A stretch of 64,000 bases of DNA from Theropithecus gelada (Eukaryota; Chordata; Mammalia; Primates; Cercopithecidae): assembly GCF_003255815.1 (NCBI RefSeq), contig NC_037681.1, forward strand, positions 72,052,338 through 72,116,337. Direction: 5' to 3'. The notes under the pieces were generated by a model. The model was given only the letters and a program-made list of their open reading frames with translations, was not told the origin of the DNA and made no database searches. Position 1 is the first letter of the stretch. Each line of letters begins with the position of its first letter. This document shows positions 30,051-42,250 of this stretch, one piece after another. A program made the position numbers and the translations under genes.

Positions 30051-31010
30051 AATCTTATGGTATCTTTATATTTAAAGTGGGATTCATATACATAGCATAT
30101 AATTGGATATTGTTTTTATCTATCCAAACTGATGATCTTTATCTTGTAACTGTGTAGACCATTCACATTTAACATGTATCCCCTTTATAGTTGTTTATTT
30201 GCACACTTTTTTCTTTATCGTTTCCTTTCCTTTTGCCTTATCTTAGTTTAATTGGGAATTAGTATGCTTCCATTTAACCTCTTTTCTTGACATATTATTT
30301 GTATTGCTCTAAGTTTCCAATAAATACATTTAAAATAATCTGGAATTACATGTATCTTTGACCATATGATGTTAAAGACTTTGAAAACTTTCTTTTTATT
30401 TTTTTCTTATATCTTTTCATTTCAGTTTGATAATTTATCTTATCCTGTTATCACTGATACACTCTTTGGTTCTGTTGAGTATCCTGATTTGCTTGAAAGA
30501 GAAATTCTTCATTTCTTTAATGTGTTCTCAATTTTAATTTCCATTCTATTCCTATAGTTTAATTTTCTGCTGGAGTTACCTGTTTTCACTTACGTGCTAT
30601 CTATTTTTTATGAGTGCTTTTGCCTTAATCAGTTATTTTAAATTTACTTTCTGATAGTTATAACATTTGTATCATATCTGAGTCTAGTTATAAAGATTTC
30701 TTTATCTCTTCTTCTCTGTATGTATGGCTTGTATTTTTTTCAGGAGACTGCACATGCTGTACTGGACTATAGATACTGAGGTCAATGAAGTTTATGCTTG
30801 AAGATGAGCACACCATTATTTCTGTAAGGACCTTAGTGTGGAACATTGTGTTATAGTCAGGAGTTGTGCTTGGTTCAAACATTGTTGTTGGTATTGGTTA
30901 TCTTCAGTGCAGCAGCTGCAAATATCTCCACTGATGCCTGGTGTTTATGTTGTGGATTATATCTCACTATTATTTTTACAAAATGTGCTAGCATGGCAGT
31001 AGGGTACACA
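30051..31010 (-). repeat. Ancient L1M fragment, antisense (continuation)
   Basis: 'gcatataattggatattgttttt', 'tgtgtagaccattcacatttaacatg' and 'ctttctgatagttataacatttgtatcatatctgagtc' (each in pieces) continue the antisense L1M interrupted at 29186. Confidence 0.6.
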
Positions 31011-31599
31011 GGAGAAGGGAGCATTTTCTGATGTACTGATCAAACTTGCACCTTAAAGAAGCACAGTGAAACCGAGTATGGGAGTGATGCACTGTTTTAT
31101 TAATCTTCACAAAAATGACATGTCAATTAAACAATGGTAACATCTTAGAAGACTTGGGGAAAACAGGATTGGTGGGAAATATTTTTATGAATGTTCCAAA
31201 GCTACCTTGGTAACATAAATATAATCTCTGTATTGTGTCCTAGAACCATAATGCACAAAGTGTTCTGTGAAAATTGTAAGTTATAGGTACAATTACTGAG
31301 TAATGATTTTATACTGTTTATATAACAACAATTAATATAGTTTGTTTATAAGTACCAGGGTCACTAGCCAGAACAGTAAAGGTTTCTGTTTCTGTACCCC
31401 TCTTAAACTCATACTGCCTTCCTATCAAGATTTCCCATGATCAAATTTCAATACTTAGTTGGCCTATCAGCTGATCTGACATGATTGATCACTTGTGTAT
31501 TCTTGAAACAATTGTTACCTCATTAGCCACTTTTTACGTTTCTACTTACTAGTTGCTTTAAAAAAAAATCTCAAGAGAGAATAATGTTAACAAGATTGT
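31011..31599. other. Unrecognised sequence
   Basis: No feature recognised between the antisense L1M block and the sense L1M. Confidence 0.5.
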
Positions 31600-32899
31600 G
31601 AAATAGGATTTTTCAGATTTCATCTCCTTAGAAAAAACACCAATTTTGACAAAAACCACCGACAAGAGTACCTTATGGGAGGCTAGGAGTCCACTGGGGA
31701 GATCTCAGCACCTTATTGGAGTAGAAAATTTGAGAATAGATGTATTTAAAAGGGGGAAAGCAGACAGTTTTACTTTACTTGCATTGTTCTTCCCTCAAGG
31801 AAACACAGCTCAGTACCAAGAGAGAGCTAGTCAGCCTGTGATTTCTTTCACAAGGAAAAGTAAGACGTGTGATCATCCAGCATCCCTGGCCATGTGCGAG
31901 GCTGCCCATGAGGCTCAGTTCCTTCTCGCCCCATACAGAACACTGAGGGGATTGTCATGACTGAACAATCTGGGGGCAATTAAGAGTAGAGAAAGGTGTG
32001 AGAGCAACTAGGGCACACAATTAAACAAAGGCTAAGGAATTCTATTAACTGCTTTGGATTCTCCAACAAGAGACTTCCCCATTAGCTTTGTAGGATATAT
32101 TATCTGAGAAATACTTAACTAGGTCATGAGTGTTCGCATTATTCTGGATGCCCCCAACCCTCTCAGTAGCTCACATACACTCTTGCAGATGGTGTGTGAG
32201 AGCCTCTGCATATTGTGCCTGAGCACACAGAGATAGCCAGTTTGACTCTGCAGATTAGGAGACACTTAACTTTTAACACTTCAGTATATTGTGACGGAAA
32301 AAAAAAACAAAATAAATGGGAGGCTCTCAGCTCCTGGCTTGGCTTTGCGAGATTAAGAGAAGGCGTACAATCCTTACGACCATCCCACCAAGAAGGAACA
32401 AGAATGAAGCAAGTGCACCCATATAAAATGTTAGAGAAAATTCTGGAAACCTAAGATGGGCTGACTGGTCAAGAGCTTTCTCTTCTGAACCAGTCAGTAA
32501 ATACTAAAGAGGTGACTACTTCTTTAGTTGTGAAGAGAGCAATGCAAGACATCAGGGAACACATAAAAAATCAAGGAAACATGACACCCCCAAAAGAACA
32601 CAATATTTCAATAACTTACCCAAAGAAATTGAGCTCTACAGATTGTCTGACAAAGAATTTAGAATAATTATCTTAAGGAAGCTCAGCAAACCCCAAGGGA
32701 ACACAGATACATAACTCACTGATACCAGTAACACAGTATATAAACAAAATAAAAAGTTCAACAAAGAAATAGAAACCATAAAAAACAAATTCTAAAGCGG
32801 AGGCTATTTGTAGTTATTGTAGTTACGTTTGGAGGGAATAAAAGTTATATATAAATTTTTGACTGTGCAAGGCATCAGTGTCCCTAACCCTCATGTTAT

Positions 32900-33205
32900 A
32901 CTCATGAGAGTAAAAGATGGGGAAGAGTGAGAAATAGGGACAGAAAGCTTATTTGAGAAATAAAAATGGAAAACTTCCAAAATACTGAGATAATGTTTAT
33001 AAACATTGAGGTTCATGAGTCTCAAAGATCCCAAATAAATAATAAAGATCCCATAATAAGTCAACTATACTCTATGAGAGTGAAATGTGGGTAAGAATGA
33101 GAGAAAGGGACAGAGAACTTACTTAAAGAAATAATGATGGAAAAACATCCAAAATATTGGGAGAGTTATAAACATTCAGGCTCATGAGTTTCAAAGATCC
33201 TAAAT
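32900..33205 (+). repeat. Diverged tandem duplication within L1M
   Basis: Two adjacent copies with a period of about 169 bp. 'actcatgagagtaaaag...' (32900-33040) is repeated as 'actctatgagagtgaaatg...' (33069-33205), sharing 'gagggacagaaagctta'-like, 'aacttccaaaatact' and 'catgagtctcaaagatcc' blocks. Their divergence suggests an old duplication in or before the L1M. Confidence 0.75.
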
Positions 33206-33786
33206 GTGGTCAACTAAAAGTAGATTACAAAGAGACACATAAATGTGTCACATAAATCAAAGACAAAGATAGAATTTTGAAAGCAGAAAAGACGACTTGT
33301 AATATACAAGGGAATGTTTATAAGGTTACCTGTGGATTTCTCAGCAGAAACCTCACAGGCCTCAAAGTGCCAAAGGAGGGGGAAAAAACTGTCAACAAGA
33401 ATACTTTCTCTGGCACAGCTGCCCTTAAGAAATAAAGGAGACGAGTGACAAAGACTTTCCCAGAAAAACAAGAGTTGAGGGAAGAGTTCTTAAGGAAAGA
33501 GTTGAGGGAAGAGTTGAGGGAGTTCATCACCAGTTGACCTACCTTACAAGAAATGGTAAAGAGAGTTTATCAAACTGAAACAAACAAAAAAAAACATGAA
33601 AACATATGACTGTAAAATTAACTTATAAAGAGAAGTATATACTCAATACTCAAATGCTATAATAATGGTGGGTAAATCACAAAACTCTAGTATAAAGGAA
33701 CAAAGAAAAAAGTGTTAAAATAACTTGCTACAATAATTCATTAATGAATATACTATAAAAACATGTAAGCTTTTACATCAAAAATT

Positions 33787-33844
33787 TCAAATGTAGAATT
33801 TTTATTCTACATTTGATGGAGATGTAAAAATGTAGAATTTTTAT
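33787..33844. other. 12-bp palindrome plus repeated 15-mer
   Basis: Arms at 33787-33798 and 33805-33816 (tcaaatgtagaa / ttctacatttga) pair perfectly around a 6-nt loop. The word atgtagaatttttat occurs at 33791-33805 and again at 33830-33844. This is probably a local template-switch scar in the decayed L1. Confidence 0.7.
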
Positions 33845-36118
33845 ATGTGATGGAAGTTGAGTTGCTAAAAGCTTGAGATAAGCTGTTACAGTTACAAGAT
33901 GTTTTACAGAAGCCTTGTGGAAACCATAAAAAAGGCCTCTTGTAGATCCACAAAGGATATAAAGAAAGAAATCCAAGCAAAACACTCCAAAATATTATCA
34001 AATCACAAAGGAAGATAGAGGAAAAAAAAACAGGAATTACAGAAGTCAGAATAAAACTAACAAAATGTCCATAGTAATCCCTTGTCTAATAATAATTAAG
34101 TGTAAATAAATTCCTCATTCAAAAGACATGGACTTAACACATGGTTTTAAATGTTAAATCCATTCAAACATTTTCCAACAACATACCATCTACAGGAACA
34201 TCATTTTAGCTTCAAGAAAACACAGAGGTTGACAATGAAGAGATGAAAAGAGATAATTTATTCAAATGGTAACCAAGAAAGTAGAATGGCTGAACTTACG
34301 TCAGAAAAATAGAGACTTTTAGTCAAAAACTATAATAAGATATAAAGTCATTCTATAATGATAAAAAGGGTTAATTCATTAAGAAGATAAAAGAACTGTA
34401 AATGCATATGCACCCAATATTGAAACATCCAAATATATAAAGCAAATTATTTTAAAAACAGAAGGGAGAAATGTACAGCAATACAATAATAATAGGGTTT
34501 TCTGTCTGTCTTATTTACCCGTTTTTGAAAGGATAAATCATCCCGACAGAAAACCATTTAGAAAACTACATCTTCAACATCACTATAGACCAGAGGTACC
34601 TAAGAGAAATATAAAGAATATTCTATCCAACAGCAGCAGAATATACTTCTCAAATGGTGTGGGTTGACACTAAAATTTATAGAATATAGCAAAAGGAGTT
34701 GTACGAGGAAGGTGGAGCGGTGAGTGCGTACGTTAAATAAGGTTGTCAAACAACCGAACTTTATGCCTCAGAAAACTCTGAGAAGAGCAAACTAAGCCCA
34801 AAGTTAACATAAGGAAGGAAATACTAGAGATTAGATTACAAATAAGTGAAATAGAGAACAAAAATCTATTGAAAAAATCAAAATCAAATTTTATTTGTTT
34901 TTTAAAAAAATAAAATTAGCAAACACTTAGACTAAGGAAAAAGTGAAGATGCAAATACATGAAGTTATAAATGGAAGAATAGACATTACAACTGATACTA
35001 CAGAAATACAAAGGGTCAAAAGAGACAACTATAAACAATTACAGACTAGTAAATTGGATAACCCATAAAAATAAATTCCTAAAAATATGCCACCCATCAA
35101 AAGTAAACCATGAAGACAAAGGAAATCTAAACAGACTAATAATAATTATGGAGATTGAATCATTAATAGAAAACTCCCAAGGAAGAAAAGCCTAGGACAA
35201 CATTGTGTCACTGATGAATCTTACCAAGCATTTAAAGAAGAACTAATGCCAATCCTTCTCAAACTCTTCTAAAAAAGTTAAGAGGAATAAACATACCAAA
35301 ATTTTAGGATTATCTGATACCAAATCCAGACAAAAACACTATAAGAAAATAAAATTATAGGTCAATATCCCTAATGAGCATAGATCCAAAAATTCTCAAC
35401 AAAATACTAACAAAATTCAGCAGTACATTAAAAGGATCATGGACTCTGATAAAGTGAAATTTATCTTTGGGATTCAAAGATTGTTCAACATATACAAATC
35501 AATAAATTTAATGTAGCACATTAGCAAAATAAAGGACAAAACAATATCTCAATAGATGCAGAAAAGGCATCTGACAATATTCAACATCATTTATAAAATC
35601 TATCAACAATTTAGAAATAGAAGGAATGTATCTCACCATAAGAAAGACCATATATTATAAGGTCACAGTTAATTCTTAATGGTGAAAATGAAAGCTTTTC
35701 TTCTAAGATCAAGAATAAAACAATGGGGAGGGTATAGCTATTTTCAGTAAATGGTGTGGAGTAAACTAGATGATATTCATAAGGAGAAGAATGAAGTTGG
35801 ACTCTTATCTCACACTGTATACAAAAAATCAACTCAAAATGAACTGAAACTATGGTGTGAAATTTGAAGCTGTAAAACTGCTAGGAAAAAATAGAGAAAC
35901 AAGTTCATGGCATGGGTCTCAGTAATGATTTTTTGGATATGACTCCAAAAGCACAGGCAAGATTAGCAGAAATAGGTAAGTAGGATTACATCAAGCTAAA
36001 AAATTCTGCACAGCAAAGGAAACAATCAACAAAGTAAAGATACAATCTAAGAGAAAATGTCTGCAAATCATACAGCTGATGAGTGTTTAGTATCCAAAAT
36101 ACATAAAAAACTGAAACA

Positions 36119-36418
36119 GACCGGGCACGGTGGCTCACGCCTGTAATTCCAGCACTTTGGAAGGCCAAGGCAGGCGAATCACCTGAGGTCAGGAGTTCGA
36201 GACCAGCCTGGCCAACGTGGTGAAACCCTGTCCCTACTAAAAATGCAAAAATTAGCTGGGCATGGTGGTGGGTGCCTGTAAACCCAGCCACTTGGGAGGG
36301 GGAGGTAGGAGAATTGCTTGAACCCCCAGGAGATGGAGGTTGCAGTGAGCGGAGATCGTGCCACTACACTCTAGCCTGGGTGACAGTGAGACTCCGGGGG
36401 GGCGGTGGGGAGGGAAAC
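36119..36418 (+). mobile_element. Alu (AluS-like) with G-rich rather than A-rich tail
   Basis: Full dimer inserted in the L1M, flanked by an 8-bp TSD ctgaaaca (36111-36118 and 36419-36426). Instead of a poly-A tail, the right end after gagactcc (to about 36395) is a run of G with few other bases (cggggggggcggtggggagg), followed by gaaac. Confidence 0.93.
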
Positions 36419-37412
36419 CTGAAACAACTTAATAGCAAACCAAAATAACCATATTAAAAAAAGGACAAAGACCTGAATACAAAGAAGACAAGCAAATGGC
36501 CAAGAGGTATATGAAAAGGAGCTTATCATTACCAAGCATCAGAAAAGTGCAAGTAAAAATCACAATCAGGTATCACCACACACCTGCTAGTATAGCTATT
36601 ACCAAAATGACAAAAGACAACAAGTACTGATGAGCATGTGAAGAAAGGGAAATCACTGTACACAGTTGATGAGAATACAAAATGACATAGCCATAATTGA
36701 AAACAGTATGAAGGTTCCTAAAACAATTAAATGTATAACTACCATACGATCCAGCAATAAATGAAATCAGTATGTTGAAGAAATATCTGCACTGGAGTTT
36801 ATTGCAGCACTGTTCATAATAGCCAGGATGTAGAAAAAACCTGTCTTCATTGACAGATAATTGAAGAAAGAAAATGAGTATCTTTTTATGTATCTATTTA
36901 TCTATCTAATAGAATATTATTTATTCTTAATAAAGGAGGGAGCCTTGCCATTTGCTAAAACATGAATGAGCCGAAAATATAGCAAAAGTGAAATAAACTA
37001 GACACAGACAAATACTGCTTTACATGATCTCCCTTATGTGTGGAATCCAAAACAGTTGAACCTATGAAAACAGTAGGATGGTGTTGTCCAGGTGTTCGGA
37101 GGGCTGGAGAAATGGGGAAGTGTTAGCTAAAGATTACAAAGTTTCAGTTATGTAGGATAAATAAGTTCTGGAGGCCTAATGTACAGCATATTGACTGTAC
37201 TTAATAGTATTGTAGTCTATAGTTGAAATTTGCTAAGAGAGTGGATCTTACACACAAACACACAAAAGATAACTATATGAGGTATTGAATATATTAATTA
37301 ACTTTATTGTGGTAATGATTTCACAATGTATCCATATATCAAAACATTACAAAGGATCTAAAGTATGTATTTTTGTGTTAATTATATCTCAATAAAGCCA
37401 CAAAAATGTTAA
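36419..37412 (+). mobile_element. L1M (L1MA/MB-like), 3' part
   Basis: Continues the L1M after the Alu: decayed ORF2 carboxy region ('gcaaatggccaagaggtatatg', 'ggtatcaccacacacctgctag', 'ccatacgatccagcaat'), then a 3' UTR ending 'taagttctggaggcctaatgtacagcat', 'gtggtaatgatttcacaatgta' and 'attatatctcaataaagcc'. That 3' end identifies the L1MA/L1MB age group. Confidence 0.88.
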
Positions 37413-37425
37413 CTATCTCTTCTAC

Positions 37426-37721
37426 CATTTTTTTTTTTTTTTTTTTTTTCCGAGAAGAAATCTCAGTCTGTCACCCAGGCTGGAGTGCAGTGGTGAAATC
37501 TTGGCTCACTGCAATCTCCACCTCACGGGTTCAAGCAGTTCTCTGCCTCAGTCTGCTGAGTAGCTGGGATTACAAGCACCTGCCACCACGCCCAGGTAAT
37601 TTTTGTAATTTTAGTAGAGAAGGGGTTTCACCATCTTGGCCAGGCTGCTCTTGAACTCCTGACCTTGTGATCCACCGCCTTGGTTTCCCAAAGTGCTGGG
37701 ACATGAGCCACCACACCTGGC
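37426..37721 (-). mobile_element. Alu (AluS-like), antisense
   Basis: Poly-T followed by 'ccgagaagaaatctcagtctgtcaccc' and both arms, with a deletion near 'ctgggacatgagccac'. A 13-bp perfect TSD, ctatctcttctac, lies at 37413-37425 and 37722-37734. Confidence 0.95.
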
Positions 37722-37739
37722 CTATCTCTTCTACTTCTA

Positions 37740-37987
37740 AAAGTCGAAGTGCCTCCAGGGTAAATCCTCAACTTCTCTATAAAGCTCAGCCCCACAATAA
37801 TATCTTCTAGTTTTTAAGCATTAAGTACTATGTATATTTCCTATATGCTCATAATTCCCAAATTTATATCTACAATCTGCTTGTTATGCTTGGAACCCTT
37901 CTTGGAATGCAATGCTCATATTTACAATTGCCTACTCAACATATTTATTTAAATGTCTAATAAGTATCTCAGATTCAGCATGTCCAG
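37740..37987 (+). repeat. L2 ORF2 fragment, sense, left of THE1 LTR
   Basis: 'cataattcccaaatttatatctac', then 'caattgcctactcaacatatttatttaaatgtctaataa' and 'cagcatgtcca', are the sense strand of the L2 reverse-transcriptase domain just after its YADD motif. It is interrupted by the THE1 LTR and continues after it. Confidence 0.72.
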
Positions 37988-38366
37988 TGATGTGATTTGA
38001 CTGTGTCCTCACCCAAATGTCATCTTGAATTTTAGTTCCCCAAATCCCCACATGTCATGGGAGGGACCCAGTGGGAGGTAATTGAATCATGGGGGCGGTT
38101 ACCCCCATGCTGTTTTTCTCATGATAGCGACTGAGTTCTCAGAAAATCTAATGGTTTTATAAGAGGCTTTTCCCACTTTTGCTTGGCACTTCTCCTTCTG
38201 GCCATCACATAAAGAAGGACATGTTTGCTTCACCTTCCATCAGGATTGTAAGTTTCCTAAGGCCTCCCCAGCCATGCTGAATTGTGACTCACTTAAATCT
38301 CTTAGCTTTATAAATTACCCAGTCTCAGGTATGTCTTTATTAGCAGCGTGAGAAGGAAATAATACA
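37988..38366 (+). mobile_element. Solo THE1 LTR (MaLR) with 5-bp TSD
   Basis: Runs from tgatgtgatttgactgtgtc to gcagcgtgagaaggaaataataca. It contains the THE1 signature blocks 'catgggagggacccagtgg', 'gaggtaattgaatcatggg', 'aaggcctccccagccatg' and 'tataaattacccagtctcagg'. The 5-bp duplication tccag lies at 37983-37987 and 38367-38371. With only one LTR and no internal region, it is a solo LTR left by LTR-LTR recombination. Confidence 0.95.
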
Positions 38367-39235
38367 TCCAGAAACGAACAATTTTCCTTTTCCTTTACAA
38401 CCCTACTCTCCTTATTTCCTATATCCAAAAATGGCAGCTCAATTTGTCTCCCTATGTAGAATAAAATCTATGTTATCTTTCTTCCTTCTTTTGCTTATAT
38501 ATTATGTACATCCATTTCTAAATACATTAGCTCAATCCTCAGTAGATATAAAAATCCAATCTCTTTATCATCTAATTGCTTTCTCAGTCTCCATTCTTTG
38601 TGTCTGATACATTCATTTTTCACATAGCAACAAGAGGGATTGTTTTGTAAAACAAGTCAGATGGTATTGTTCTGTCTCAAACCATCCAAGGGCTAATTAT
38701 TTTATTTAGAATAAGAGCCAGAATACTTATAATCACCTGTGAAATCTACATAATCAGGCCTTAGTGTCTTTCTAACTTTATGTTCTTATGTTGTTACAAC
38801 ACAATATCTTTATATTCTCTTTTTCCTCTCCAGTCTGGTCATACTAGCCTTTGCGTTTTTTAAATATATCAAAATTTGGTGCCTTTGCACTTGACTTTGC
38901 TTCTATCAAAATCGGTTTTCTCAAAATAGCTGCATGGATTTTTCCATCCTGTATCATTAAAGTCTTTCCTAATTAATCTTATAAAATAGCAACACCCTTC
39001 TTCCCACAGTCTTTCATGCCCTGCACTGTGCTTTAGGTTACTCACAGCTCTGTTTGACGTAATATACTGTTTTGTGTATCTTCTCATTAGGATGTAAGCT
39101 CCTAGATAGCCAAGAAGTTGTCTGTCCTGTTTACTACTCCATCCTCTATGTCTAGAAGTGTGCTTAATGCATAAAAGGCACTAAAGCAATAGTAGTATGC
39201 TGACTGAGTAAATTGATAAATAAATCCAGGCCATT
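38367..39235 (+). repeat. L2 fragment, sense, right of THE1 LTR
   Basis: Resumes the L2 with 'tccagaaacgaacaattttc' and continues through 'ggtgcctttgcacttgactttg', 'caacacccttcttcccac', 'ggatgtaagctcctagatagc' and 'gtgcttaatgcataaaaggcac', the L2 carboxy end and 3' UTR. Confidence 0.75.
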
Positions 39236-40930
39236 TTACTGTCCCCCAAAATGTTTTTCCATGGACAGTTCTTTATAATACAGTAGCTTTTTGACTGGAG
39301 ACTAGATCTAGACTCCTCCAGTTACTTATAAAGAAAAGACTTTAACCATCTTTTTATATATTTGCCAAAAGTCATCTTCGGAGAGTCTCCAAGTAACACA
39401 AATAGTAGTATATTAGTCTGCCAAAATCTTAACCCTTAATTGGCTGTAATCCACTAAATTTATAGAGGATATGTATATTTGTATGCATTTTTAGTGATTA
39501 ATGATTGCTTTACAGACAAGTAAATATTTGCACCAATGGTGTTACAACTTGGAAAGATGTTTCTAGAGAGTAAATCACTACTGCATAAGGAAATAAGATT
39601 AAAAGTGTTTTCACTACTTTGCAATTGTATCTAAGATCACTGGCCATCTAGAGTCCATAACTAATGAAGCTAAAATATCTGGTAGGCTTGACATTTAGAA
39701 CATACATTAAATCCTGTCAATTGTGTTTTTTGTTGTTTTTGTAAATTACATTTTACATTATTAGTAATGCTGTTCAAAGAAGGAGGATACATTTTTGGTT
39801 TTGATTTATAGTCAAAAAAGAGATTATAAGTTTCAAGATCCCCATGCCACAAACACATACTTCAAATAAAAGAGCTCTTTTGTAGCACCTTGCATTTCAT
39901 CCATCTAGTATCAAATGCAGGGAAATTAACAGGTCAAGTAAAACTTCTAATTAAACACTCAGGTTAAATACAGAGATCTGGAGTTTGGATTTAAAAGCTA
40001 AAACTGTCTTAGAGTCATGAAGTATATAGAATTACAAATTTAAGGCAAGCACACTTTAAATGATAGCGCATCCCCACAGTTCTATCCAGCAGCAGTAGCT
40101 ATGACCCTGTTTTACCACAAATACATGCATCAAAGAATTACACCATAAACACACCCAGGATAAATTTATACTGGCTAATGATAAAAGATGTGTAACCCAG
40201 AGAACATTTATCATTTATATTTTAACACAACTGTTTCCCAATATTGAGACTTTCACGTTCTGTTTATGGAAATAGAAAGCATTTCGAGTTCACACTGGTC
40301 TTGAAGCCAGCTGCAAATGACCCCTCAGGCAATTCTCTATTACTGCCTAAAACATCAGCAATGAATTCACTTTAATCCTACTCAAACACTGTGATTATCT
40401 ACTGTAAAGAACACCAAATTATTACATGCAAATACTATGATTTCTTTAACTGTGGCTAGGTCTGGACTGGGACTACACCCGGCAGAACTACTATCCTCAG
40501 GTATGCTGGATCAGTTCTCTTTTGAAACTCTAGTAGCCAAAAAAAGAGAATGATCAAACCTAGACCTGTAACAATGCATTTTTCTTCAGTATTTTTTGTT
40601 GTTGTTGTTTTGCTGATAGCATAAAATGATTGGCCAATAACTTTATAGCTAAACATGCAAATTCTAAAATCAGAAATAGTGAAAAGAATAGGTGGAGAAT
40701 ATAGTGGTCTGCGTCAAAACACTTCTAGAATGATAAAGACTAAAAATGAATATAAATGACATACATGAGAGGGAATGGAAAGATCTGTTTTACAAATCTT
40801 TCCAACTTGCTCTCTTAGTAATTTTAAAAAGCAAGATTAAATTCATCACAAGAGAATTTACATATACTACAGTGATTTTCTTTGAAACATTATAGAACTT
40901 CTTCAAATAAAATTTTTAACATTCAAGGAC
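39236..40930. other. Unrecognised sequence (about 1.7 kb)
   Basis: No transposon or gene recognised. A 25-bp word at 40680-40704 recurs at 42606-42630 (see findings). Confidence 0.5.
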
Positions 40931-41366
40931 TGCCATGGTCCATTTGTTTGTCCCTACTAAATTTCATGTTGAAATTTGATACCCAATATGGTGTGTTGGT
41001 AGAGCCTAATGGGAGGTGCTTGGGTTATGGTGGTAGATCCCTCATGATTGGCTTGGTTCTGTTCTCATGGTAGTAAATGAGTTCACACTCTGGTGGAATA
41101 GACAGGGGTTAGTTCCCTAGAGGATAGAGTGTTATGAAGCCAGGACACCCCTCAGGTTTGTTCTCTCTTCGCACATGTCTGGTTCCTCTTTGACCTTCTT
41201 TGCCATGTCTTGATGTAGCACAAAGGCCTTCACCAGAAGCCAAGCAGATACCAGTGCCATGCTTCTAATACATCCTGTGGAACCATGAGCTAAATAAAGC
41301 TCTTTTCTTTATAAATTACCCAACCTCAGGTATTCCTTTATAGCAATGCAAAATAAACTAAGATAA
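40931..41366 (+). mobile_element. MST-type MaLR solo LTR
   Basis: Starts tgccatggtccatttgtttg and contains 'aatttcatgttgaaatttga', 'gggaggtgcttgggttatgg', 'cttcaccagaagcc', 'gccatgcttctaatacatcc' and 'tataaattacccaacctcagg', in MST LTR order, ending near 'gcaatgcaaaataaac'. A TSD is not clear. Confidence 0.88.
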
Positions 41367-41399
41367 ACACAAACTTTAAAAAATATTTTTTGAAGAATT

Positions 41400-42250
41400 C
41401 CTTCCAACCTAGCTTAAAACTTCTCCATATTTTCCCAGCATCATCAGTTAACATTGTCTTTATTGGATTACTTCCATGATTATTCAAACAGTTGACCTCA
41501 AATTAACAGAAACAAAAGCAACTCCCTCAAAACTTATCTCAGGACCTGACCCCTTATCTTTTTCCAGCAGCCATCACATCTCCTCATTATTTTTGCAGTA
41601 AAATTCCTCACAGTATTTTCTCTATTCAATGTCTCTATTTCCCTATCTCCAGTTGTCTCCTCAACCTACTTTTTCTGGGCTTCTGTCTTTACCACTTCCC
41701 TAAAACAGTTGTTTTCAAAGCTATCAATGACAACAGAAGCTGTTCTCTATTTCTTCTTTCCCCATAATTTATACACTCAAATCACTGGAAAATCCTTTGG
41801 ACTCTTGAGCACATATTTTAGGTTCCCCCGATTTTCTCCATCTGTACCACAACCACTCTAGTGAAAACTATCATTATTTTTTTCTTGAAATGTAACCAAT
41901 TTCCCTGGGGATCACCTTTCCTTAATTCATCTCGCTAATCTTCAGACAGCAGCCTGATGAAAATATTAATCAAATTATATTTATTCCCTCCTTATAAAAC
42001 TTTAATGGCTTTATTTTGCAAGTAAAAAACAACCTCTAAATTCCCTGTCATATCCTATATTATCTGGTTCCTGTCTATATTTGGTCTATTCTTACACCAA
42101 AATGTCTTCTGTTTTCTATGCTGTAACCACAGAAGCCTCCTTCTATTCCTTGAAACATTAGGATCAGTACTACCTTAGGCCTCTAAATCTGTATTGCCCT
42201 ATATTTGCCTCATTTCCCAAAGCAAGAGTAGGGACCAAGCTGATTACCCA
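41400..42250 (+). repeat. L2 fragment, sense
   Basis: Blocks 'tctccatctgtaccacaaccac', 'gcagcctgatgaaaatattaatcaaatta', 'cctccttataaaactttaatgg' and 'tatcctatattatctggttcctg' follow the sense L2 coding region (ancestral 'aaaaccctccaatggcttcc...ctggcccctg'). Frames are broken. Confidence 0.65.

Larger units (their letters stand above)
31600..36118 (+). mobile_element. Nearly full-length decayed L1M (L1MA/MB-like), 5' part
   Basis: An old sense-strand L1. The 5' UTR and ORF1 leader lie at 31600-32760 ('gaagctcagcaaaccccaagg', 'gttcaacaaagaaatagaaacc'). Decayed ORF1 sequence follows to about 33580 ('tctcagcagaaacctcacaggcc'), then ORF2-like sequence with recognisable relics of 'ggtcaatatccctaatgagcat', 'atagatgcagaaaaggca' and 'aattctgcacagcaaaggaaac'. 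Many stops and frameshifts leave no coding potential. A tandem duplication (32900-33205) and an Alu (36119-36418) interrupt it, and it continues to about 37410. Confidence 0.85.
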
